A DNA stretch of 64,000 nucleotides from Cephalotus follicularis (GCA_001972305.1 BDDD01001380.1:87719-151718), one strand, 5' to 3'; shown: positions 10,283-22,020, numbered from the stretch's first letter. The notes: generated from the letters alone by a model not told the origin. Numbers and translations are program-made.

Positions 10283-10849
10283 CTATTCAAATAAGACATG
10301 AATAGACTCTTCGACAATTAAAGTTCTCTTATTGAATACTCTATACGCTTTAGAATTTAAAGAGTAGCCTAAGAATATTCCTTCATCACTCATGGCATCG
10401 AATTTACGAAGATTATCCTTCCCATTCTTCAAAATAAAAACTTTACAACCAAATAGTCTCAAATGACTAATATTTGGTTTTCTTCCATTAAAAAGCTCAT
10501 ATGGGGTTTCTTTTAAAATAGAATGAATCATCACTCTATTTATTATATAGCATGAAGTATTCACGGCTTCGGCCCAAAAATATTTTGGTAAATTATTTTC
10601 ACAAAGCATAGTTCTCCCCATTTCTTCTAAAATTCTATTCCTCCTTTCAACAACACCATTTTGTTGAGGAGTTCTAGGAGCCAAGAAGTTATGGTGAATA
10701 CCAAGTTCATTACGAAAATTTTCAAAACTAAGATTTTCAAATTCTTTTCCATGATCACTTTGAATACTCATAATAGATAGACTCTTTTCATTTTCAATTC
10801 GTCTACCAAATTTAATGAAGGAATCTAAAGCATCACTCTTTAAACTCAA
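10283..10849 (-). pseudogene. Copia integrase core, second half
   Basis: Contains the second catalytic Asp in IQSDHGKEFEN and the catalytic Glu in APRTPQQNGVVERRN, then MLCENNLPKYFWAEAVNTSC, YELFNGRKPNISHLRLFGC and the C-terminal MSDEGIFLGYS...AYRVFN block typical of copia integrase. The first catalytic Asp lies upstream in the adjoining segment (HIDLFGPT). Integrase inserts the cDNA into host DNA. It is frame-broken between 10849 and 10901. Confidence 0.9.
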
Positions 10850-10900
10850 AAATATAACTCAAGTATATCTAGAGAAATTATCTATAATAACAAGGCCATA

Positions 10901-11287
10901 TTATTTACCACCTATGCTTAAAGTTCTTGTTGGTCCAAACAAGTCAATGTGCAAGAGTTTTAAAATTTTTGTAGTTTGAAACAATATTTTTAGCTTTAAA
11001 AGAAGTTCTTGTTTGTTTGCCTTGTGCACAAGCATCACAAAGTTTGTTAATTTCATTTTTGGTAAACCAATGACTAAATCTTTTCTTGAAAGTTTTGCAA
11101 GCACATCCATGCTAGCATGACCCGAACGTCTATTCCAAAGCCATTTGTCATTTACATTTGCATTTAAAAAAATATTTTTGGAAGACATTTCTTTTAAATG
11201 CACAACATACACATTTCCTTGCCTATGACCAACAAACTTTATATCATTGGTTCTAGTTTCAATAATGTGACAAAAAAGAGGATTCAA
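10901..11287 (-). pseudogene. Copia GAG-pre-integrase and integrase N-terminal part
   Basis: DKWLWNRRSGHASMDVLAKL is the GAG-pre-integrase block with its zinc-binding His residues (usual form LWH.RLGH, here LWNRRSGH). MLVHKANKQ replaces the usual C..CQ..K zinc-binding segment, so that half is damaged or frameshifted. LLHIDLFGPTRTLSIGGK carries the first catalytic Asp. A stop follows at 10901. Confidence 0.8.
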
Positions 11288-11570
11288 AATTAACTATATA
11301 TCCTTTATCACACAATTGACTAACACTAAGCAAATTATGCTTAAGGCCTACAAAATAAGACACATTTTCAATCAATTTATTTGATTTGTTACCTCTTGTG
11401 CCAATACCAACAATCTTGGATTTGTTGTTGTTTTCAAATGCGACCTTTCCTCCATCAAATTCATTAAGTTCAAGGAAGAGGCTTTTGTCACCCGTCACGT
11501 GTTTTGAGCATCCACTATCCACATACCATGGTTCTTCCACCTTGTCGTTTGCTTGCAAACAACTTTCCAC
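11259..11570 (-). pseudogene. Copia aspartic protease
   Basis: WYVDSGCSKHVTGDKSLF is the copia protease active site (D-S-G) with the typical H-M/V-T-G-D continuation. VAFENNNKSKIVGIGTRG, NVSYFVGLKHNLLSVSQLCD and GYIVNFESS follow in family order. The protease cleaves the gag-pol polyprotein. The segment is open, overlaps the next frame by a few codons and ends at a stop. Confidence 0.9.
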
Positions 11571-11579
11571 CTACAAAAA

Positions 11580-12365
11580 TGTCAAACGATTTTGATCGTG
11601 GTACCCTTTGTTTATTGGGTCAATGAATGTTACATTTTTGTTTCATAGTTCCTTTAGCAACCGACACTGTCTAAATGTAGTAGTGTTGTGATGTAGAGAA
11701 GGTCTAGCAAGAGAATGGACATGAGATTGACAATGAGCAATCCTTTTAAAACATTTGCTAACAACATGTCCTATCTTGTGACAATATGTGCAAGTAGGTC
11801 TCGTTTTAGCATTCTTCAATTATGTTTTAACTTGAAAAGGAGCATAACCTATAACGGTTTTATCAAGGTAAGGTCTTTAAATAGCAAGCATTTCTTCTAA
11901 TTTCTTGCTACCTAATGTGAATTTACTAAAGGATTTTTCTAGGTTCACATTATTTTCTTTAAGGGTTTCTACTTCCTTTTCTAGTTCAATATTGTCACAA
12001 GAAATAGGTTTTTCGACACATACATCCTTTATCGCAACTTCACTTTTCAAAATACTAATATCAATTTTTAATTACTCATTTTTAATAACTAGCAAGTCCT
12101 CATTTTCAATGCTAGCTACATTTTTCTTTAGTGAAGAGTATTGAGAACATTTCTTTTTAAATTGAATTAGCAATTCATCAAATGCATATTGTAATTCATC
12201 AAAAGTGTAAGAATCATCTACCTCATTGTCACTCTCCTCATTATCACTTGATGCCATGAAGCATAGGTTGGCAACTTGTTCGGTGACTTCCTCATCGGAT
12301 GAGTCATCATCACTCAAGTGCCATGCTTTGAGAGCTTTCTTCTTGGAGAATTTCTTTTTCCTTAG
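11580..12365 (-). pseudogene. Spacer between gag zinc knuckle and protease
   Basis: Low-similarity region with an acidic open piece at 12317-12072 (SDDDSSDEEVTEQVANLCFM, then DELQYAFDELL and KKNVASIENEDLLVIKNE, probably coiled coil). SIRE-type polyproteins have such a long region, with 'CLMA...DDE' followed by helices. It is broken by stops between 12072 and 11590, where frames with KTRPTCTYCHKIGH-like content suggest a second decayed zinc knuckle. Confidence 0.6.
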
Positions 12366-12695
12366 TTATGGATAATCCGCCTTGATGTGTCCTGGTTTAT
12401 TACACTCAAAGCAAGTATGAGGATCCATCTTACTTCCTTCTCCTTTGTTTGGATTCTTCTTTAAGAATCTCTTAACTTTGTTCACCTTTTTAAATTTTGT
12501 GAATCTTTTCACAAAGAAGACATAGTCTTCTTCTTCTAGCTCCTCATCACTAGAGTTTCCTTCCTTGTGATTGCTTTTGAGGTCTTTGTCCCTCCTCCTT
12601 TCTTCTTGAGGATTTTTCTCCTCTTGAGGGATTGATTTCTTGTTCAATTTAACTTCATGAGTCATAAGAGAACCATGCAATTCTTCAATCTCCAT
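12366..12695 (-). pseudogene. Copia gag C-terminal part with zinc knuckle
   Basis: MEIEELHGSLMTHEVKL corresponds to the end of the UBN2-type gag domain. A lysine/glutamate-rich stretch (PQEEKNPQEERRRDKD) follows, and then HTCFECNKPGHIKADYP, a CCHC knuckle whose last Cys is Tyr. The knuckle binds element RNA in the particle. It ends at a stop immediately after the knuckle (12366). Confidence 0.85.
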
Positions 12696-12700
12696 TGCCT

Positions 12701-13187
12701 TTAGGTCCTTGATTCCTCAATTGCCGTAACCTTTGGTCCCCACTCATCATTGTGGCACCCAAGCAATTTCCTAACAAGCTCATCTTTCCCAAATACCTTA
12801 CCAAGACCAAGAAGAGCATTAGTAATATCAAGTAATCGATTATATAAATTCTTGATCGATTCATTTGGTTGCATCTTAAACAATTCATAGTCTCTATTTA
12901 GCAAAGTAAGTTTAACATTTTTAACTTGCTCGGTACCCTCGTGGGTGAGAATGAGCGATTTTCACACTTCATATGCTGAGGTACACCTTCTAACAAGATT
13001 GCACTCAGCTTTATCTAAAGACAAAAGCAAAATATTCAAGGCTTTGTTATCTATGGTCATTTTCTTGAAATCTTCCTCATCCCATTCATCTTCTATAATA
13101 ACCGGACATTCTATTTCATCTATTAATATGACTCTCAATGTAAATCATCATGAATTAATGAGAATGATGGATTTTTCCAACTTATAG
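12701..13187 (-). pseudogene. Copia gag (UBN2-type), N-terminally truncated
   Basis: Pieces in family order are DEWDEEDFKKMTIDNKALNI, LLSLDKAECNLVRRC, then after an in-frame stop THEGTEQVKNVKLTLLNRDY, ELFKMQPNESIKNLYNRLLD and CHNDEWGPKVTAIEESRT. This is the plant copia gag that forms the particle shell. About 70 residues of N-terminus and the 5' leader are not recognisable upstream of 13187. Confidence 0.8.
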
Positions 13188-13244
13188 TTTTGGATTTTGA
13201 GTAAGTGTTAATGAATGTGTGATGAAAATGCATAAGGAAAAGAT

Positions 13245-13440
13245 GCTTGAGGGTCGACGCCAAGGAACATGAGAAGCACTTAAGGCTTTTGCCTTAAGGC
13301 GTTGACGTCAAGTGATGGCATCGACGCCTATCAAAGGGGAAATAAAGAGGTAGGCGTTAACGCGGTTCGTGGAGCCTGTTAGTGCCAGGGAAGAAGGTCA
13401 ATGCGTCGACGCCTAGGGTTGACGTTGACACCTAAACTGT
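13245..13440. repeat. Class I motif array, LTR A, promoter-proximal
   Basis: About seven copies: gggtcgacgccaagg, ggcgttgacgtca, gcatcgacgccta, taggcgttaacgcgg, aatgcgtcgacgcctagg and gttgacgttgacacc. Located 200-380 bp upstream of the TATA-like box. Confidence 0.8.
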
Positions 13441-14109
13441 CGGTAGAATAAGACAAAAGCACTGATAGAGGACGCGTGAAGGACAGAAGAGACACTTTAT
13501 CTCTTCCCCAAGCACTGAAATGGTAGAGAGAAGAGATGGAAGGGACGTTTGGGTAAGAGGAAGAGAGAGAGAGAGAGAGAGAGTCACATGGAGCCTTGCA
13601 TGCGTGAGTGAAAGAGAGGGAAAGAGAAAAATCTATAAATGCTAACCTCTCCTCTCCTTCCTCCAGCACCCGAAAGAGGAAGAAAGAGAGAAGATAGAGA
13701 GAAAGAAACAGGATAGAAATGGGAGAAAGAAAGAGAGAAAGAGGGAGAACCACACTCTCCATCGTTGAACTGGTAAAAGCTTAGAAGCTTGGGAGTTAGA
13801 AGCTCGAGCTTGGAGCTATTGTACCAGACCTGGGAGCGCGAAGCTACTGGTCGGTGGAACTGAAAGAGGTGGACTTCGATTCCTAACTTGGAATCAGAGG
13901 TAGGGACTATATACCTGTATTTTTTAGTTCAAAAATAGTGGATGTTCATTTGGTGGAGTGCATGATTGTTGGATTGAAACTGTGCATGTTGAGGTATGCC
14001 ATAACCTATATGCATGGTATGATTTGGAGTGAAAATGGATTGATTTGCATGTATTGTATGCATGATTCTGGCTTGTTTGACACACTGGTGCGTTGTGATG
14101 TTGTTCTGG

Positions 14110-14480
14110 TTCGATAGACGTCGACGCCTAGAGGAAGAGACTTTGATGCCTTGGCATGAGACGAAGGGAAGAAGATACTTTAAGCGTCGATGCCATGAGG
14201 TAACGTTGACGCCTAGAGATAAGCCATTGGTGCTTAAGGTTCCTACCTGATAGCGTCGATGCCATGAGGTGACATTGACGCCTAAGGTTCCTACCTTTGA
14301 GCGTGGACGCAAAGGATTGAAACACTGACACTTATTGGTCTGTTGTACACGTTAACGCCTAGGTTGTGTGTGGAAGCCCATAAGGGTTGCCATACGCGTT
14401 GACGCATAAGTTACACGTTGACGCCTAAGAGGACTGGTTTACGCGTTAACGCCCAAAAGGAACACGTTGACGCTAAAAGG
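14110..14480. repeat. Class I motif array, LTR A, internal
   Basis: At least twelve copies, e.g. gacgtcgacgcctag, aagcgtcgatgccatgag (twice, each followed within ~25 bp by a ttgacgcctag/aag copy), cacgttaacgcctagg, cacgttgacgcctaagagg and cgcgttaacgccc. Many carry CpG-decay changes. Confidence 0.85.
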
Positions 14481-15233
14481 GTCTGTTTTGCATTTGAGCA
14501 CATGTTTGCTTGCATGACTATTATGGATTGAAATGTGATTGATTTCTAAAGTGTCTAATCATTTTAGAAGTGCATACCTGATTTTGTAACAAATCATTAT
14601 TTTACACGAAAATGTATATTTTGACGATTTATATTTTTGAAGATTGAAATGTGGTTCAAAGATTGAAAGGTTTTAAAGACTGATTACATTTTTAGTAAAT
14701 GTATTATTTCAAGTATTTTATAGCTTATAAATTACTTGGAAATGATTGATTTGGATTGATTGATTGATTGTGATTGATGCTGCGTTGGTCGCGTGAAGGA
14801 GTGTCATTGATGGCTGAGGGCGGGTTGTAGACTATGGACCAGGAGTTGGCTAGGGACACCCAAAATAAAATGTCACTAAACACAGAGTGGAAGTAACACG
14901 TGTTACCATGATTGCTGAACACTGAGTGCGAGCAACATTGGTTGATTGATTATTTACTTCGAGTCGCCTCGGAGGCTGGGCTCGGAGTATGAGTACGACG
15001 TCGGGGCCACGAGATGGTGGCGCTCTTCGTACAATTGATTGGATTGATTGGTCCTTTGTGACATGATTGATGGATTGATGGTTGTAGCCACTTGGCATGG
15101 TTGCTACTATTGACATAAATACATATATGTATATATGTATTGTGATATATTGTATATTGCATCACGAATGCATTCACTTCATGACATTCGTTATCATTGA
15201 CCCTAAATTACACTTATGATTTAGCCGAGTAAG

Positions 15234-15667
15234 NNNNNNNNNNNNNNNNNNNNNNNNNNNNNNNNNNNNNNNNNNNNNNNNNNNNNNNNNNNNNNNNNNN
15301 NNNNNNNNNNNNNNNNNNNNNNNNNNNNNNNNNNNNNNNNNNNNNNNNNNNNNNNNNNNNNNNNNNNNNNNNNNNNNNNNNNNNNNNNNNNNNNNNNNNN
15401 NNNNNNNNNNNNNNNNNNNNNNNNNNNNNNNNNNNNNNNNNNNNNNNNNNNNNNNNNNNNNNNNNNNNNNNNNNNNNNNNNNNNNNNNNNNNNNNNNNNN
15501 NNNNNNNNNNNNNNNNNNNNNNNNNNNNNNNNNNNNNNNNNNNNNNNNNNNNNNNNNNNNNNNNNNNNNNNNNNNNNNNNNNNNNNNNNNNNNNNNNNNN
15601 NNNNNNNNNNNNNNNNNNNNNNNNNNNNNNNNNNNNNNNNNNNNNNNNNNNNNNNNNNNNNNNNNNN
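15234..15667. other. Assembly gap (434 N) flanked by duplicated LTR sequence
   Basis: A run of N. About 290 bp on its left (14940-15233) and about 280 bp on its right (15668-15950) are diverged copies of the same LTR segment (gagtacgacgtcggggcca, ggttgtagccacttggcat, tattgtgatata...gcatcac). Either the LTR has an internal duplication or two LTR copies were joined across the gap. ORFs reading through the N are meaningless. Confidence 0.95.
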
Positions 15668-15821
15668 AGTCGGGGGCCGGAGTAAGAGTACGACGTCGGG
15701 GCCAGGAGTTGGCGGCGCTCTTCGTACCGATTTGTTTGGATTGATTTTGTCCTTTGAGACATGATTGATGATTTGATGGTTGTAGCCACTTGGCATAGTT
15801 GCACCTATTGGCATATATACA

Positions 15822-15854
<33 letters not shown>

Positions 15855-16450
15855 GTATTGTGATATAGTATGTATTGCATCACAAATGCATTCACTACAT
15901 GGCATTTATTATCGTTGACCCCAAAGTGCTATTATATTTTCTCTACTTAGCCAGTGGATTCGGCTAACCCTATCAAATTACAGATTGATGAGGTGGATCG
16001 ACATATGTGAGCATGGGGAAAGCGAAGTGAAGAATTTAAGTTGTATTTTCCTTTGAGGATAATGTTTCAATGGATTTATGTATTGATGGATATTGGATTT
16101 ATGTATTTGACTTAATTAGTTCATGCTCCATTTTGAGGGCAGTTAACAATGATGATGTTATATTGTTGTAACATGTAGTATGGGATACATGTTACGTTTT
16201 ACTTCGGCTTATATTAATGCTTCCGTAATGATTATATATGATTGGAAAGTTTTAAATTTCCAGTATTTTATATAAGTTGAATATATGTTGATTTCCATGA
16301 CCTCCAGGTCTATGTCGTGAGAACGGGGTGTGCAACAGTGGTATCATAGCATATATGAATATTATATGCTTAGCTTGGATAAGTTCATTGGCAATTAATG
16401 AATTGTTTCCTAAATATGTGACTAATCGTCATGTTTTTATAGGAGACAAA

Positions 16451-17293
16451 ATGGATGGAAGGAGAAGACGTGGAAGGCGTCGGGCCGTTAATGAAGATAT
16501 TCATGAGGAAGCAAATGTTAAGGGAGAACCGATGGAAAATATTCCCCAGGAAGCTGCAGATGTAAATGTTCCTGAGGTAGCAAACGAAGGGAGGAATCCG
16601 ATGGATCGTATTGCGGATTATTTCAAGCATCAGATAGTTGCTAATGCAGCTAATATGGAGGAGAGGCGACGATTGTATGCACATGCCCAGCCTCAGCATA
16701 TGGCTCCTGTCCATGATGCAAGTCATGATAGAGATCAGTTTGGTAAGAATCTTGAAAGATTCATGAGGCAGAATCCTCCTAGTTTCAAGGGAGAGCTGGA
16801 CACTACTGTTGCGGAAAGACGGCTGCAAGATCTAGAGAAGATCTTTGAGGTGATGGACTGCACCGATGATTAGAAGCTAATGTTTACTGTGTATCGGTTA
16901 TGGGGTGAGGCCACCTACTGGTGGGAGATGGTCAAAGCAAAATGGGACTCAATTGGACTCGATAGTACTTGGGGGAGGTTTCAAAAAGAATTCATTGATG
17001 ATTATGTGCCTCGGATTGAACAGGAACGGAGAGAGACGGAACTCCTGGAGTTGCGTCAAAGTGATATGACTGTGGCCGAATATCAGGCAAGGTTTATGGA
17101 GCTAGCCAGACACTCAGCCTATCTTGTAGCTGATGAAGAAAAGAAAATTCGAAGGTTCTTCAGAGGTTTAAGACTGGATCTTCGGTCAAGGATTAGAGCT
17201 ATGGAGCTAGAGACCTTTGTGCAGGTTGCTCAAAAGGCAAGATTGTTGGAGAGTATATCAAATGAAGACCGTGCTGAGAAGGCCCGTGCATAA
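16451..17293 (+). pseudogene. Gypsy gag of element A
   Basis: ATG at 16451 follows a spliced-leader-like stretch and starts MDGRRRRGRRRAVNE. Family blocks follow: [101 protein letters not shown] and the RGLRLDLRSRIRAMEL block: the Retrotrans_gag domain of chromoviruses, which forms the particle core. An in-frame TAG at 16871 interrupts the domain, and a TAA at 17291 separates it from the zinc knuckles. The same frame continues beyond both stops, so these are point mutations, not frameshifts. Confidence 0.92.
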
Positions 17294-18079
17294 CAGACTA
17301 AATAGGCCTCTACACAGTCTAGACCAGCTTCGTCGAAGTGGAAAGGTAATGGCTCTCCGACCAAATCATCGAAGAACAGATCTCAACAATCTACCACATA
17401 GGGTGCTCCCAGTCAGGGGAGTAATATGAGGTCTGGGGATTGCTCACATTGTGGTCGTATAGGCCATCTGCTGAGGGATTGTTGGTTGAAAAAAGGATTA
17501 TGCATGAGGTGTAGGGTAGCTGGACACATCATGAAGGATTGCCTGAAAGGTCAGGTGACGGCACCTACTAGACCAACTAGTAGCAGCGGTGCCGTAGCGG
17601 GACCATCGCAACGGAGGCATACAGGCAAGGGAATCGTGAAAGGTAGAGTTTTCACTCTTACTCAAACAGAAGTTTTGAAGTCTACTTCTGTTGTTAGAGG
17701 TACATTGTATATTTGTGGTTTTTCTGTTAGAGCATTGATGGATCCTAGGGCATCACAATCTTTTGTTGCTTCACGATTTGCATCATGCTTGGATGTGACA
17801 CCTGATAGTATGCCGTATGTGCTTGATGTGAGTACACATGCTGGAGATTCCATGTGTACATATGTTGTGTATAAGGGTTGTGAGATTTCTATGGCAGGTA
17901 TTCCGTTGTATACGGATTTGATTGTGTCGCCCATTCATGATTTCGATATCATCTTAGGTATGGATTGGCTGTCAGCTCATCGTGCTCGCATGGACTGCTA
18001 CAGCAAGATAGTGCATTTTTTCTGCCCAATGGTACTACCTTCCAGTTTAATGGAGACAAAGGATTTTCTACACCGATAA
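17294..18079 (+). pseudogene. Element A zinc knuckles and protease
   Basis: From the TAA, the same frame gives a Ser/Gln-rich linker, then two CCHC knuckles (CSHCGRIGHLLRDC, CMRCRVAGHIMKDC). These bind nucleic acid. The retropepsin follows: VVRGTLYICGFSVRALMDPR and ASQSFVASRFASCL. The active site should read D-S/P-G-A-S, but here the Gly is Arg (DPRAS), so the protease is inactive. FDIILGMDWLSAHRARMDC is the usual post-protease block. After about 18000 the frame shifts. Confidence 0.9.
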
Positions 18080-18957
18080 TATCCTTCACTCGTGCAATGA
18101 GGTATCTTGAGAAGGGATGTGAAGGATATTTGGCCTATGTGATAGACAGAAGAAAAGAGAAAGGATTGAGCTTGCAGGAGATTCCTGTTGTATGTGAATT
18201 TCCTGATGTGTTTTCTGCAGACTTGGAGTCATTGCCGCTGAAAAGGAACATGGAGTTCGTTATTGATCTCATGCCTGGTACAACTCCTATCTCTAAGGCA
18301 CCTTACCGAATGGCTCCTGCAGAGTTGAGGGAACTGAAGTTGCAGTTGAAGACTTGATCGATAAAGGTTTCGTTTGACCCAGTGTTTCTCTGTGGGGAGC
18401 ACCAATAATGTTTATGAAGAAAAAGGATGTGTCAATGAGACTTTGTATCGATAACCGGACGTTGAACAAGGCCACGATTAAGAACAAGTATCCTCTTGCA
18501 CATATCGAGGAGTTGTTTGATTACCTGCCAGGATCAAGAGCTTGATCTGAGGTCGCATTATCATCAGCTGAGGGAATGGGAAGGAGATAATGAGAAGACT
18601 GCCTTCCAAACACGGTATGGTCATTATGACTTCCTGGTAAGGTCGTTTGGTGTCACCAATGCACCGACAGCTTTCATGTCATTGATGAATGATGTGTTCC
18701 GACCATACCTAGACCGGTTTGTTGTTGTATTCATCGATGATATATTGGCGTATTTGAGGAATGAGGAGGAGCATGCGTACCACCTGAGGTTAGTCTTGCA
18801 AATTCTCAGCGAACAGCGATTTTATGCCAAATTCGGCAAGTGCAAATTTTGGCTTGATCATGTGATCTTTCTTGGTCAAATAGTATCTGGTGAGGGCTTG
18901 GCGGTGGATCCGTCAAAGACTGAGGTTGTTCGGATTGGCCACAACCGAAGAATGTAA
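17965..18957 (+). pseudogene. Element A reverse transcriptase
   Basis: Fragments in family order are [33 protein letters not shown] (open to 18357), then several frameshifts through 18380-18540 where the K-K-K-D-G and I-D-Y-R blocks are garbled. Then come [40 protein letters not shown], the FIDD catalytic pair being intact, and [20 protein letters not shown] with [10 protein letters not shown]. The RT makes cDNA from element RNA. It is non-functional owing to at least four frame breaks. Confidence 0.9.
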
Positions 18958-19463
18958 CTGAGGTGCGTAGTTTTCTTGGATTAGCGGGGTATTAACGGAG
19001 GTTCATTTAGAATTTTTCGACGATAGCCGCACCATTGACTAAGCTGACCCAGAAGAAAACCTTGTTTGTCTGGGATGAGGACTGTGAAGCTAGCTTTAGG
19101 GAATTGAAGGATTAGTTGATTTCTGCTCCTATCTTGGCGTTACCTGAGGTTAATGAGGATTTTGCAGTATACAGTGATGCTTCGGGTAAAGGGTTGGGTT
19201 GCGTGCTGATGCAACGAGGGAGAGTGATTGCCTATGCTTTGAGGAAGATGAAACCCTACGAAGAGAATTACCCGACACACGACCTTGAACTGGCTGCTAT
19301 TGTGTTTACTCTTCAGAAGTGGAGACATTATTTGTATGGAGCGCAGTTTGAGATATTTACTGACCACAAGAGTTTGAAGTACTTGTGCTGCCAAGATGAA
19401 CTGAACATGAGACAACGAAGATGGGTTGAGTTCTTCAACGATTATGATTGCAGTATCCAGTAC
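18958..19463 (+). pseudogene. Element A RT thumb and RNase H, first part
   Basis: After decayed connection sequence (KLTQKKTLFVWDE-like), the open piece from 19116 gives [60 protein letters not shown] and [20 protein letters not shown]. The catalytic acidic residues of YSDAS, HDLELA and FTDHKS are retained. It runs directly into the solo LTR at 19464 and resumes in frame sense at 22198. Confidence 0.9.
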
Positions 19464-20754
19464 TGTCACACCCCGTTTTCCACATGACAAGCATATATGG
19501 TGATATCAGATATAAATAATAATCCAGCATTCCAACATTAAACAACATTCATAAATTAAGCGGAAGCATTCCATAAACTGGATTACCTAAAAAAATATTA
19601 TCCGCACGCAACCCCTACTACGTGCTTATACAATACCCGCAATTATCCTTTTACATAAGGAAAGTAAAACAACAACAACGGAGTGTGAAAGTTCGTTACA
19701 ACACAACATAAAGACTAACAACCTTAACAAAAATAGAAACTCCACGATAGGCTTCAGCAGCACCTCCCCAAATGCCTTCACTTAATCTGAAATTGTAGGG
19801 GGTTAGCCATTGTCCTCACTTGGCAAAGTAGGAAAAATGCATGATAAGGAATATATAAATGCAACATGTATGACATTTTATATTTAAAATAATATATTTA
19901 AGTATTCAAATATATAAGCAATCATGCCAAGTGGCCATAGACAGAACAATTCAAGAATACCGCACAAGGGTAAAATCAATCCATACTGTGGTTGGGTAAC
20001 ACGTGTCGCTAACTCCTAGCACCAACTGCGTACCACCTAACTATCACCCTACACTCTGAAGATGATAGATCAGGTAACATTTACTGCAGGCGTTAGCGGG
20101 CAGTTTAACTAATAAGATCTGCAGGGCAGATAAGTTTGGGTGGATGCTCTAGCCAACTTCTGGCACCCAGGACCACCTCCGTAGCCAGTGATATCTGCCA
20201 TCACTCGACTAACGGCTTTAAGCATAGACAAACAATTCAATCAATTCAATCAATTCATAACAATATCACATATATAATATATGCAATATAGTAGTAGTTT
20301 CTTTAGAAACATTTATCATTTCAATAACTGTGCATCTCCTTGGAGGAAACAGTATTCAATACGGTAGTGGTGCCTCTCTTGGGAAAAAAATCAGAAATCA
20401 TTAGGTTTCATTTGAAAATGATAGGTGAAATCATTAATTGTGCACATAGCACTTAGTTGGTTCAATTTTTTGAAAGTAAGGGAACAATAGTGTTTATGAA
20501 CACCAAAACTAGTATATACTAATTGTAACAGTAGCATATAAAGCAAAATAGTGAAGGACAGCAGCAACTCAAGGATTCAATAAGGTCATTAACATACCAT
20601 AGTCATTCTTGCACAACTCTCACAAGGAGTACATACGTTATTTAATTTCTGAAATGTAATTATATAAGGCCAGGATTGACTGTTACAATCATCCCATATG
20701 GAGGCCAGGGTAATTACATTCAATTTAAGGCCTAAACAGTACCTATATCAGAAA

Positions 20755-20880
20755 TTTATCTCAGGACAGTCAACTGTTCCCAAGAACAATCGGCTGTTTT
20801 GATTTAGTAGTCGACTGTTTGTTCTTAACAGTCGACTGGTTTGATTTAGTAGTCGACTATCATGAAGAACAGTCGACTTC
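20755..20880. repeat. Class II palindrome array (internal LTR position)
   Basis: Six copies: ggacagtcaactgttcc, caatcggctgttttg, agtagtcgactgtttg, aacagtcgactggttt, agtagtcgactatc and gaacagtcgacttc. Spacing is about 20 bp. Confidence 0.9.
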
Positions 20881-21934
20881 TTTGCCCAGAAATTGACAGG
20901 CAGTGATAGGGCATGCATGTTCAATGTCCAAAATACTAACTCAACAACACATGCAATCAAACAGGAAATTATCCACACATGATATGCACATTATATCTTC
21001 GAAAACATGTCAATACCCCTACCTTAAACGCTATCCCGAAATCAATTTGGATTGATTTCTCTCTTTAATGTCCAAGCTCTTCCACCAATTTAATCTTCCA
21101 ATCTCAGAAAAATTTATCTATACCATTGCATGTTCGAAGGTTCAGACATTTAACCAGTACATTTAACTAATTACCTAGTCAATTACCAGTTCCAACAGTA
21201 GCTTATCAATTATTTATCAAGCCTCAAAATTTACCCTTTTACAACTTCTCCCTTCCAATCAGCTCTAATTCCAGTAATTTAATCATTCATAATCACGTTA
21301 TCAGTGGATATATATTACTATCATCAGTATATTAAATCCACTAACAACCTAATACCCAATTTGTAGCTCATCATTATTAGTTCCTATTTTCAACTTCTTC
21401 TTTGAACTCTTTACCAAATTCTATTTCAATTCCAAACTTATTAACCTTAATCATGTTAACAGAAGATATATATATATATATATATATAGCTGACATTCTC
21501 CTAGTTACATCATCAACATCAGCAGACTCAGATTGGTGACTTACCAGGAAGATTCAAGCTTCAACCCCCTTTGAAACTCCAACTTCCAACATGCAAGCTT
21601 CAAGAATTCCAACAAGATCTCCTCTATCCTCAGTGTTTTCTAATACTCACACTTTATTCTAACAGCTGATATAGAGCTTAGAAGTCTGAGAAATCGTCAG
21701 ATTCCATTAACTAAGCCATCTTCTTTCTCTCTCTCACATGTTCATTACTTCCATTCACTTTCTCTCCTTCCAATCTTCTATTTGCAGGTTTCAGGAGGAA
21801 TAGAGCACATGCAAGGCACCACCCTTGCATATTAAGGTAGCTAGTGACACGCATCGCTCATGCATGCCACGATTAGAACACTTGTCATCACTGTCTCTGC
21901 TCTGTTTCACGAATGCACAGACACCTATTTTGCG

Positions 21935-22020
21935 TCGTTCCAGTCGACTATCGTCCTGTGATAGTCGACTGTCTCCTCCAAGAATCAACCAGTAGACTAT
22001 TACCCTGTGGCAGTCGGTTG
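21935..22020. repeat. Class II palindrome array (promoter-proximal LTR position)
   Basis: Copies: tccagtcgactatcg, gatagtcgactgtctcc, aaccagtagactattacc and ggcagtcggttgtttg. They lie about 175-260 bp into the LTR on the minus strand. Confidence 0.85.

Larger units (their letters stand above)
1218..13230 (-). mobile_element. SIRE-like Ty1/copia element, nested and 5'-truncated
   Basis: Minus-strand order is gag (13187-12366), protease, GAG-pre-integrase, integrase, RT, RNase H (to 8528), third ORF (about 3960-3137), polypurine tract and 3' LTR. The 4.13-kb solo LTR at 4231-8361 splits it between RNase H and the third ORF. The order protease-integrase-RT is diagnostic of copia. The SIRE assignment rests on RT/RNase H style, the long spacer and the extra 3' ORF, and is inference. 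The 5' LTR and gag N-terminus are missing; sequence becomes gypsy LTR at about 13.2 kb. Numerous stops and frameshifts make it non-functional. Confidence 0.8.
13200..16334 (+). mobile_element. 5' LTR of element A (with assembly gap)
   Basis: Ends ...gaacggggtgtgcaaca followed by gtggtatcatagc, a primer-binding site resembling the initiator-Met type TGGTATCAGAGC. U3 holds class I motifs (13245-13440) and a TATA-like tctataaatg near 13630. A GTAGGG donor-like site sits at 13900, a second class I array at 14110-14480, a TTAGCC/GGCTAA inverted repeat near 15950-15966 and an acceptor-like attacag at 15983. The usual TGTAACACC start is not present, so the LTR is 5'-truncated. A GA microsatellite occupies 13564-13581. 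Confidence 0.7.

Noticed and set aside
13379..13762. Ser/Leu-rich 127-codon frame on the minus strand
   Set aside because: Arises from a GA/CT-rich LTR leader with a GA microsatellite; no domain.
15174..15905. Long minus-strand frames of up to 243 codons across 15.2-15.9 kb
   Set aside because: They read through 434 N bases; the real parts are AT microsatellite and LTR sequence.
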